Of a stretch of 64,000 nucleotides of DNA, positions 12,185 through 20,830 are shown piece after piece. Position 1 is the first letter of the stretch, and the number at the start of each line of letters is the position of its first letter. The notes below the pieces were generated by a model. It had not been told where the DNA came from, made no database searches, and saw only the letters and a program-made list of their open reading frames with translations. Source of the DNA: Allolobophora icterica (taxonomy: Eukaryota > Annelida > Clitellata > Crassiclitellata > Lumbricidae); assembly GCA_963556255.1 (NCBI GenBank), contig OY744614.1, positions 40,958,078 to 41,022,077 of the forward strand. The letters run 5' to 3'. A program made the translations under genes and the position numbers.

Positions 12185-12805
12185 GTTCGTCGACTCGCCT
12201 ACCACCTCCGGCCTCGCCACCGACTCGCCTACAGCCTACAGCCGCCTGACTCGCCTACAGCCTACTGCCTCGCTACCGACTCGCCTACAGCTACAGCCGC
12301 CTGACTCGCCTACGCTACCGACTCGCCTACAGCCTCCTGCCTCGCTACCGACTCGCTTGCGGTTTACAGCCGCCTGACTCGCCTACAGCCTCCTGCCTCG
12401 CCTAAGGTCTACAGCCGCCTGACTGGCCTACACCCTACAGCCGGCTGACTCGCCTACAGCCTACTGCCTCGCTACTGACTCGCCTACAGCCTACTGCCTC
12501 GCTACTGACTCGCCTACCGCCTACAGCCGCCTGACTCGCCTACAGCCTCCTGCTTCGCTACCGACTTGCCTACCGCCTACAGCCGCCTGACTCGCCTACA
12601 GCCGCTTGACTCGCCTACAGCCTACTGCCTCGCTACCGACTCGCTTGAGGTTTACAGCCGCCTGACTCGCCTACAGCCTCCTGCCTCGCCAACAGCCGTT
12701 GACTCGCCTATGGACTCGGTGACTCGCCTACGGACTCCTGCCTCGCCTACAGCCGTTGACTCGCCTATGGACTCGGTGACTCGCCTACTGACCTCTGACC
12801 CCGCC
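12185..12805. repeat. GACTCGCCTACAGCC minisatellite
   Basis: Variable-length units built from GACTCGCCTACAGCC and TGCCTCGCTACC. The array stops just upstream of a TATA motif at 12,823. Confidence 0.9.
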
Positions 12806-12822
12806 TCATGACTCCTCTTCGC

Positions 12823-12965
12823 TATATAAGGACAGTGCAGGACAGTACGAGAAAGAGTGTACAGTGTACTAGTGTGTGTAAGGACGATACTATAGTGTTG
12901 TGTTAAGGAAATAAAGTCTCTATTGTCTTTAACTGGAAGACAGTACTGGTGATTCTGGGGACGCA
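12823..12965 (+). promoter_or_regulatory. LTR-like core: TATATAAG, then AATAAAG about 80 bp downstream
   Basis: TATATAAGGACAGTGCAGG (12,823 on) is followed by AATAAAGTCTC near 12,909 and then by CTGGTGATTCTGGGG near 12,945. This order (TATA box, polyadenylation signal, possible primer-binding-like TGG) matches an LTR R-U5 segment. No partner LTR or coding interior was found, so a solo LTR is inference. Confidence 0.45.
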
Positions 12966-13570
12966 ATGAATATAGTTTTATGGATTGGTGGTAAAAGAGG
13001 CCAAAGGACGTGATCTTAATTCTTCGTAATACCGGGTAGATATAAATAATTATCGACAATCAGCAGAATTCGCAAGGTCAGTTGTTCTTCGTTGACAAAC
13101 CTCATTCTCTGCAACCGTCTGGCTGTTACATATATCAAGGCAGCGGTTATTGTTCAACGTACTCATTGTTTTCTAGTTTGAAATCAACGTCATAGGGCCT
13201 ACTTGACAATGTTTCTCTTTATCACAAATGCCGCAAACAATTATACACGTACTGCTACACACGCCTACACGTCTTACGTCGTCTGCCATGTTCGTGTGAC
13301 GTAATGTACATACGCTGGTTCCATTTTCTTTATCAAAATGGCGCGTGAACAACACCCAAAGTTTATTCGAAAACAACGTTTAATAGAGGCTTTTATTTGC
13401 GCACCTCGGCGGCTATTTGAAACCGGCGTTTATTGGGACTCAATGCATAAAATGGCTTTAAAATTGCGCTTCCTATAGTATATTCTTGTAACAAGCAGCG
13501 TTTTTGCCTGCTAGATTGTCTCAGTAAACGAATATGCAATAATAAGACAAATTTTTCTGTGTCATAGGTT
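12966..13570. other. Non-coding, nothing recognised
   Basis: No coding or repeat signal I can name. Confidence 0.35.
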
Positions 13571-13909
13571 TTCACTTCTGCAACGCCGGGTGTAGTTACC
13601 CGAGGGTCGATTTCAAGTTACCCCGTGGGTAACTTGAAATCGATTTAAGATTACCCCCTACGATTTCAGATTACACCCTCAAATTAATGGGGCCCATTCT
13701 TCGACTATCTCATAATAATAATAATATTGTTAACATTTATCATTAAACTCTCATTACCCCTCTAGTACATGTACATGATGTAGGCTACAACAAGCTATCT
13801 TAGATCACAATTACATCAACTAGGTTGAATCTTTGTATATCTTATGTTTGTATGTAATGTTGTAACGGTTTTCGCCCCCGGGTTTTGTTTCTATTTTTAT
13901 TAATTCATT

Positions 13910-14505
13910 TTGCCTGCCTCCTTCCCTCCGCCTCGTTGTTGCCGCAGCTGCCTGCCTCCTTCCCTCCTCCTCGTCGTTGCCACGGCTGCCTCCTCGCCGT
14001 TGCCGAGGCTGCCTGCCTCCTTCCCTCCTCCTCCTCCTCCTCCTCCTCCTCGTTGCCGCGGCTGTCTGCCTCCTTCCCTCCTCCTCCTCGTCGTTGCCGC
14101 GGCTGCCTCCTCGTCATTGCCGCGGCTGCCTCCTCGCCGTTGCCGCGGCTGCCTGCCTCCTTCCCTCCTCCTCGTCGTTGCCGCGGCTGCCTCCTCGCCG
14201 TTGCCGCGGTTGCCTGCCTCCTTCTCTCCTCCTCCTCCTCCTCCTCCTCCTCCTCGTTGCCGCGGCTGCCTCCTCGCCGTTGCCGCGGCTGCCTGCCTCC
14301 TTCCCTCCTCCTCCTCGTCGTTGTCGCGGCTGCCTCCTCGCCGTTGCCGCGCCTCCTTCCCTCCTCCTCGTCATTGCCGCGGTTGCCTCCTTGTTGCCGC
14401 GGCTGCCTGCCTGCCTCGTCGTTGCCGCGGCTGCCTGTTGTTGCCCTGTCGTTGCCGCTGCTGCCGCGGCCAGCTGCCGCCTTGTTGCCGCGGCTGTCTC
14501 GTTCA
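13910..14505. repeat. GC-rich minisatellite (GTTGCCGCGGCTGCCTCCT)
   Basis: Units of CGTTGCCGCGGCTGCCTCCT and CCTCCTCCT, open in several frames on both strands because of composition. The array ends immediately before a TATATAAGGAC motif. Confidence 0.92.
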
Positions 14506-14510
14506 TACCG

Positions 14511-14590
14511 TATATAAGGACGCGCAACAGAACAGCAAGAGAGGACGCTGACAAAAGAAGAGCAGAAAAACAGTCGTCGTTGTCGTAGGA
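14511..14590 (+). promoter_or_regulatory. TATATAAGGAC core following a minisatellite
   Basis: TATATAAGGACGCGCAACAG at 14,511 resembles TATATAAGGACAGTGCAGG at 12,823. Both are followed by A/G-rich AGAGAGGACG- or ACGAGAAAGAG-type sequence. It is probably the core promoter of a retroelement LTR. Inference. Confidence 0.4.
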
Positions 14591-14727
14591 CAGTCAGCGT
14601 CGTAGTTGCCGTCGAGTTGTTGCGGGTCAGTCATTGTTGTAGTCGTCGTCGAACAGTAGATTTGGAGGTTCTTTTTGTATGAGCGTGGTAACAATCAGAG
14701 TTTCTCAGCGAAGCCGAGTCGGCTAAT

Positions 14728-15015
14728 CAAGGCTCCCGTGGTATATCAGGAGACTGTATCTTTTCAATCTTTAATAACAAACGCTGAATGTAAAATAACG
14801 AGCGCTGAATGTAAAATTCAGCGCTCGTTGACAGTGAAGCTGTGAAATTAACTGCTGTAGAAGCGATCAGCGAACATTCTGTAAATGAACTCTGCCCCGG
14901 CGGGGACAGATCTACTTTCAGTTGACTGAGTTTGTGTTTGTATTCCACGGAGTTCGGAAGTTTTGTTATTAAAGATTGAAAAGATACCCTCTCCTGATAC
15001 ACCACGGGAGCCTTG
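14728..15015. mobile_element. 288-bp palindromic element with about 50-bp inverted repeats
   Basis: The left arm CAAGGCTCCCGTGGTATATC and TATCTTTTCAATCTTTAATA is mirrored at 14,962-15,015 by TATTAAAGATTGAAAAGATA and CACCACGGGAGCCTTG. A second inner hairpin (GAGCGCTGAAT/ATTCAGCGCTC) sits near 14,800. No open frame. Confidence 0.75.
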
Positions 15016-15529
15016 TTCACGCGGGATTCCGAAAGAGAAGAAGATAATTCGTCCCCGGGGTGGTTACCCTGGTGTTAGTCTAGACCCCGGTGGTACGCCA
15101 CAATATTTCAGGCACTTTGAACCAGCGTATGAGTGGTTTTAATACAATTAACATTTTTTTAAATTTATTTTTTATTTTTTTCAAATATTGAGACTATCTT
15201 TCAATCTTGTATGTTTCACATGTTTTATTCTATAAACACATTATGAATTGTAGGCATAAGAACTTATCATTTTAGCTAAATCAGATTCAGAGAGAGGATA
15301 ATGTGAACAGCGCAGGGGTAACTTGATATCGCGTTCAGGCTACCCCCGGGGGTAATGTGAAATCGATTTCAGATTACCGGGGGTAACTTGAAAGGGGGGT
15401 GGTAACCTGAAGTCTTTACACCGGTTCAAACCAAGACTGGCGTATAATGCTGTGTCGGTTTGGGCCCCTTTATGTTTTATTTATTTATTTAAGTATTTTT
15501 GTCTGAACTGTAGTTCCTCGTCGTTGCGC

Positions 15530-15975
15530 ATTGCACAGTTGCGCACCTCTCCCCCTCCTCGACGTTGCGCAGTTGCGCATCTCTCCCCCTCCTCGACGTT
15601 GCGCATTGCGCAGTTGCGCGCTTCTTGAACTTTCGACATTGCGCAGTGGCGCATCTAATCTAAATTGCGCAGCTTATTTGCATTGCGCGCCTACTGCGCA
15701 GTTGCGCAACCTATTTGCATTCACGACTGTTCCGCAGCCTAATTTGCACTGCGTGCCTACTGCGAAGTTGCGCAGCTCATTTGCATTGCGCGCCTATTGC
15801 GCAGTTACGCAGCTTATTTATATTGCGCGCCCACTGCGCAGCCTAATTTGCATTGCGCGCCTAATGCGCAGTTGCGCAGCTCATTTGCATTGCCCGCCTA
15901 TTGCGCAATTACGCAGCTTATTTGCATTGCCGGCCCACTGCGCAGCCTAATTTAGATTGAGCACCTATTGCGCAG
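15530..15975. repeat. TGCGCAGTTGCGCA / ATTTGCAT minisatellite
   Basis: Units of about 35-60 bp alternate TGCGCAGTTGCGCA (NRF1-like palindromic half-sites) with ATTTGCAT (octamer motif). This arrangement is regulatory-looking, but function is not shown. Confidence 0.88.
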
Positions 15976-16311
15976 CTGCGAGTATAATCTTTTAGTCTGG
16001 TTCTAGTAGATGCAGCAAAGACTTGTCGAGCTAGTTGTCAGAAAGTGACTCGTAGGAGACGGACGCTGTTGAAGTTTTGGCTTGTCTTCATTTTGAAATA
16101 ACCTCGTCGTTGACGTAATCTTGTCGCTGCGCTAATAATTTACGCTGTCGGAAGACTTGTGTTCATAGGCTTAATTTACGGGGGTACGAGGGGTATCTGT
16201 ACCCCACTTTTTGGACTGGAGGATGCCGTACCCCCATTTTTCATACCCATTGTTTTTCCCATTATTATTTTATCTGAGGAAGACCTGGAGATTCTAAACA
16301 GTACCGAGCAT

Positions 16312-16367
16312 TATCAGCATCATCATCATTATCATCATCGTCGTCGTCATCATCATCATCATTCTCA

Positions 16368-16427
<60 letters not shown>
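16312..16427. repeat. (CAT)n-(TTA)n microsatellite
   Basis: CATCAT triplets pass into uninterrupted TTA triplets. Confidence 0.95.
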
Positions 16428-16504
16428 GCCTACTATTACTATCGTTTATACAAACGACGGGCTGATTACGTCACGTGGTTTTTCCTATTGACGTAGGGGC
16501 CTAC

Positions 16505-16790
16505 ATATATTGGATTTTTCTAGGCGCAGCGAGCGACGGGCTGATTACGTCACGTCGTTTTTCCTATTGAAGTATATTGGGTTTTTCCTATTGAAGTATA
16601 TTGGGTTTTTCCTATTGAAGTATATTGGGTTTTTCCTATTGAAGTATATTGGGTTTTTCCTATTGAAGTATATTGGGTTTTTCTATGCGCAGCGAGTGAC
16701 GGGCTGATTACGTCACCGTCGTTTTTTCTATTGAAGTATATTGGGTTTTTCCTATTGAAGTATATTGGGTTTTTCTATCCGCAGCAAACC
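16505..16790. repeat. 24-bp tandem repeat (TATTGAAGTATATTGGGTTTTTCC)
   Basis: About eight nearly identical copies in the left long repeat, interspersed with CGACGGGCTGATTACGTCAC. Confidence 0.92.
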
Positions 16791-17297
16791 AGGAGCGACG
16801 GGCTGATTACGTCATATCGTTTTCGACGATCATCGAGCAGTTTGGACTCGTTGGATAGCTGTTCCTTTTGACCGTGCTCTTCGTCAGAACTTGCGTCGTT
16901 ATCCGTACGTTTCTTGGATTACCTGCGTCGTCTGCAGTGCGTTCCTTGCATTCCTCGGATTATTTGTGTCGTTAACTTCGTGTTCTACGGATTGCATATT
17001 CACGAACGGTTGATACAATCTAATAGAGTCCGCGGGACTCAAGAAAGAGAAGTCGATGCGCAACTTCAGACGCTGTTAGTCAGCTTCCTCGCGGCTCAAC
17101 GAAAGTGGCAACAAGAATTAACCTAGAAAACAAGATATCGCGGCAGCTGGAAGATCTCCGGAACCATTTTCGAGCGACTCCGGAAGCTAAGCCATTCACC
17201 GACACCCGTGGGGACGCCTGACGCAACCTGACCTGCTATAGGCCTAACTGTTGGCGATTGGCCTTTTCGCCAACCCCGAAGATCCTTCCATCGCCCA

Positions 17298-17798
17298 GTG
17301 GATACGCGTAGATCGGGATCGGTGAATCACGAAGCGGACGAAACGGTAGTTATGAATCATACTACACGCGAACGGTGCTTGTCTTTTTCTAATAACTCCA
17401 TATACATCCGAGCAACGATCAATGGACGTTCACGACTGTGCCTCCTCGATACTGGCTCCGAAGTGAGCCTCGTACCTTCTACGTATGTAGATCGCCTGGA
17501 ACTGCAACCTTGCTCACGCATTCTCATGGCTGCAAATGGATCTGAGATACGGGTCCTGGGAGAATTAACTGTCCCTCTTACAGTCGCTAGAGGTTTTGAT
17601 ATTAGCACTAAGTTCCTTGTGTCCGATCAAGTTTTTGAACCCATGCTGGGTATGGATTGGTTCCGGGAACAAAGATGCCGTATCGAGCTTGGTACTGGTG
17701 CCATCTTCTTTGGTAGGAGGCGTATCCGGCTGGTAAATGTGAATGGATCTGCTTGGTGCAGGCGGGTGGCTGCTGTGGAAGAAGTGGTCACAATGTGA
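17298..17798 (+). CDS. Retroelement aspartic protease (gypsy type)
   Basis: A 166-aa frame. A catalytic LLDTGSEVSLVP motif at residues about 48-59 follows a YIRATINGRSR strand. A hydrophobic AANGSEIRVLGELTVPL stretch comes next (flap and following strands). An MLGMDWFREQRCRIELGTG segment near 115-135 corresponds to the conserved ILG-x-D-W motif of gypsy-type proteases. A retropepsin dimer would cleave Gag-Pol. The frame ends at 17,798 with no RT in the following 130 bp before the long repeat. The fragment is open but isolated. The start codon is nominal, since the domain is normally internal to a polyprotein. Confidence 0.82.
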   Translation: MDTRRSGSVNHEADETVVMNHTTRERCLSFSNNSIYIRATINGRSRLCLLDTGSEVSLVPSTYVDRLELQPCSRILMAANGSEIRVLGELTVPLTVARGFDISTKFLVSDQVFEPMLGMDWFREQRCRIELGTGAIFFGRRRIRLVNVNGSAWCRRVAAVEEVVTM

Positions 17799-17931
17799 CG
17801 TACCGTCCAAAACATGTGACATACTATCCAAAGCATTATATGGATATTTGGCAACCACCATGGTAAAGGTGACGATATCGCGCAGTGGGATAGTAATGAA
17901 CAACGCGGTGAGGTAATCCAAGAAACGTACG

Positions 17932-18985
17932 GGCTGATTACGTCACGTCGTTTCTCCTACAAAGGAAAAAACAACGGGCTGATTACGTCACGCCGTTTCT
18001 CCTACGAACGAAGAAACAACAGGCTGATTACGTCACGTCGTTTCTCCTACGAACGAAGAAACAACAGGCTGATTACGTCACGTCGTTTCTCCTACGAACG
18101 AAGAAACAACAGGCTGATTACGTCACGTCGTTTCTCCTACAAACGAAGAAACAACAGGCTGATTATGTCACGTCGTTTCTCCTACAAACGAAGAAACAAC
18201 AGGCTGATTACGTCACGTCGTTTCTCCTACAAACGAAGAAACAACAGGCTGATTACGTCACGCCGTTTCTCCTACGAACGAAGAAACAACAGGCTGATTA
18301 CGTCACGTCGTTTCTCCTACGAACGAAGAAACAACAGGCTGATTACGTCACGTCGTTTCTCCTACAAACGAAGAAACAACAGGCTGATTACGTCACGTCG
18401 TTTCTCCTACAAACGAAGAAACAACAGGCTGATTACGTCACGTCGTTTCTCCTACAAACGAAGAAACAACAGGCTGATTACGTCACGCCGTTTCTCCTAC
18501 GAACGAAGAAACAACAGTCTGATTACGTCACGTCGTTTCTCCTACGAACGAAGAAACAACAGGCTGATTACGTCACGTCGTTTCTCCTACAAACGAAGAA
18601 ACAACAGGCTGATTACGTCACGTCGTTTCTCCTACAAACGAAGAAACAACAGGCTGATTACGTCACGTCGTTTCTCCTATGCACGACGGGCTGATTACGT
18701 GACGTCGTTTTTCCCATCGAGGATGTATAGGCCTATTGGGTTTTCCTATGCACAGCGAACGACGAACGACGGGCTGATTACGTCTCGTCGTTTCTCCTAC
18801 GCACGATGGGTTGATTACGTCACGTCGTTTCTCCTACGCATGATGGGCTGATTACATCACGTCGTTTCTTCTATGCACGATGGGCTATTACGTCACGTCG
18901 TTTATTCTGCTTACGTCACGTCGTTTCTCCTGCTTACGTCACTTCGTTTCTCCTGCTTACGTCACGTCGTTTCTCCTACGCGCGA
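17932..18985. repeat. 45-bp CRE-bearing minisatellite, about 16 near-identical units plus decayed ones
   Basis: The unit has GGCTGATTACGTCACGTCG, TTTCTCCTAC and GAACGAAGAAACAACA. Each copy carries TTACGTCA, one base from the CREB/ATF palindrome TGACGTCA. Units are very similar from 17,990 to 18,670 and degrade afterwards. The 45-bp period gives a meaningless 15-residue repeat frame. Confidence 0.95.
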
Positions 18986-19321
18986 CGGGACGACGAAGAC
19001 CGATAATACGAAGGTCTGAGCGTCGGAAAATAGAGAACATGCAACGGTCCGTAGGCCCTACGTGAACTTCGTAAGACTTTTAACGGTTATTGAGTTCGAC
19101 GTTTATCGAACAGTTTGAACTCGTTGGACAGCAGTGTGTTCGATCGTGTCTGTGTTCGTCGTGAGAACTTGTGTCGTTATCAGTAGGTCTACGTTTATTG
19201 GATTATCTGAATCCTCGACAGTACGTTTTTTGGATTACCTGCGTCATCTGCAGTACGTTTCTTGGATTATCTGCGTCGTCGGTAGTGCGTTCCTTGCATT
19301 CCTCGGATTATTTGTGTCATT

Positions 19322-19549
19322 GGGGGGGCCCGATAGCGCATTGGATAACATCTGGCGTAGAGTGCGAGAGGTACAGAGATCGAGTCCCATAGGCGGACAT
19401 GCTTTGTAGGCTGCAATTTGCGCCGTGTATTGCAGGCTGTCTGTTCTGTTAGTAGTTAAGATTTATCGCATAACATGTACATGTACAGCGCAGTGCGTTT
19501 GCAGGCGCTTAATTAAAGAATAAATATTATTATTTATTATTATTATTAA
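19322..19549 (+). mobile_element. tRNA-derived SINE inserted in the long repeat
   Basis: The head reads GGCCCGATAGCGCATTGGAT (A-box-like), and GAGATCGAGTCCCATAGG (B-box-like) follows. The 3' end is AATAAATATTATTATT. It interrupts homology between the two long repeats, which defines its edges. Confidence 0.65.
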
Positions 19550-19590
19550 CTATGTGTGCTACTGATTGCGTATTACTTGGGTCGGCCTGG

Positions 19591-20418
19591 CTATCTTCGA
19601 TCAAAACAGCAACTGACGTTACTTTCGTGATAATTTTTAGTTTAATCGACGGGTAGTCGATGCTTCTTTTGATTGCCAAATAAACGAATAAACCAAGTGT
19701 CAGTCTTCCATTAGACTTAAGGAACCCCACCGATTGTAAAATATTGCACGACACCGGGCGGGGTCACTCTGGTTCATTTAGCTCAGCCCGGTTTCTTCAC
19801 AGTATGTCATCAGCGTAAGAATGCATGAGTGTAGACTACGATCCTTCTTCAAGGGTTCTCTGACGTTTTTAATTATTATTGAGACATATCCGTATATTTT
19901 TCCATTTCCTTTATCGGTGACATGGTGAAATGTGACATATGTATGTATGTATGTATGTATGAATGTATGCATGTATGTATATATGTATGGATGTATCTAT
20001 GTATCTGTGTATGCAATCCTTGCTGTGTATACGTAGGCCTACGTATGCATTAGGTAGATGTATGTAAATAATAATTTAGTTTCGATTTCCGAAATTAAAA
20101 ATCATGAAACCAGTGTTATTAACATAACTTCTATAAGAATAAGAAATTTATAAAAGCCAAGAAAAATTGTGGTTTTCTGAAAAAAACAAAAAACCAAAAA
20201 ACAACTTTTCAACGTCTGGGTTTTACATCGATGCTTTCAAGGACATAATATAGAATATTAATGAACAGTAGAGAACCAGCGTGCGCACACTATGTGAGCG
20301 ATAATAAGGAACTGTAAATCTGTAAACATTGGCAATTAAAAGACAGAGCACCAATCTGTTTTACTGTTCAAGTTAACAGTTTTTATCTTAGTTATATGCT
20401 CTCCAATCCTAACTGAAG
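19591..20418. other. Upstream region of FAM185A
   Basis: Contains a (TATG)n microsatellite at 19,936-20,010. No convincing TATA box lies near 20,419. The 5' UTR and promoter of FAM185A presumably lie here. Confidence 0.4.
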
Positions 20419-20830
20419 ATGTCATCGCTGAGAACTTTGTCGATAGGGAGATTGTCCCAGTTAATTCGGAAACAGTATAAACCGTTTCTAACGAAGATGC
20501 CATGTGGGAAACTATCGAGGGCAGCAAGCAGTCTTGGTGGGAAAGGTGACGGAGGGGACGAGCCAGGCAATTCACGTCGGCTCACCTTTAACGTTAACAA
20601 ATTTGGCGACCTGCTGATCAGAGATGTGGCGCTGTGTAACTTCAGCGTTGGTCGTGTTAATCCGGAACTGAATCCAGATCAGAATACGGCGCTGGTGGAG
20701 CTGCCAGACGGCGTTGAACTGAAGGTCGACTGCAGAGAAAGTATCCTGTCCCTACGACGACAAGGCAGACAAGACAGAGTCTCAGAAAGCGACCTGCCTT
20801 TGTGTAGCATTGAGGTGCCTCTTAAATATA
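20419..20830 (+). CDS. FAM185A: FAM185A exon 1
   Basis: Encodes residues 1-137, ending IEVPLKY. Donor GTGAGT at 20,831, phase 1. Likely holds the organelle-targeting N-terminus. Confidence 0.9.

Larger units (their letters stand above)
13575..15425. mobile_element. Possible element bounded by GATTTCAAGTTACCCC inverted repeats
   Basis: 13,575-13,690 and 15,305-15,425 both contain GGGTAACTTGAAATCG-type motifs in direct and inverted form. This suggests ends of one element or two copies of a hairpin-rich repeat. The interior carries the 13.9-14.5 kb array and the 14.7-15.0 kb palindrome. No target duplication was identified. Confidence 0.3.
16442..19590 (+). mobile_element. Degenerate or non-autonomous gypsy-type element with minisatellite-bearing long repeats
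   Basis: Two direct repeats, 16,442-17,012 and 17,930-19,590, flank an internal segment whose only recognisable domain is an aspartic protease. Each repeat has a GGGCTGATTACGTCACGTCG-type array followed by the same unique stretch (GAGCAGTTTGGACTCGTTGG, GTCGTTATC, TTCTTGGATTACCTGCGTCG, GGATTATTTGTGTC). The right repeat is interrupted at about 19,322-19,549 by a SINE. After the SINE it resumes with CTACTGATTGCGTATT, matching CTACGGATTGCATATT at the left repeat's end. I infer LTRs whose U3 became a tandem array. Gag, RT and integrase are missing. Confidence 0.6.

Noticed and set aside
13885..14588. Overlapping 200-codon frames in several phases
   Set aside because: All arise from the GC-rich minisatellite. 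Three forward frames and the reverse are open at once, a composition effect.
18165..18851. 228-codon open frame of 15-residue repeats
   Set aside because: The 45-bp DNA repeat has a period divisible by three and no stops. There is no start context, splice signal or non-repeat domain, so it is satellite DNA.
17932..18985. CRISPR-like repeat array
   Set aside because: Units are directly adjacent with no unique spacers, in a eukaryotic genome. The same holds for the 61-bp repeat at 50.2-50.5 kb.
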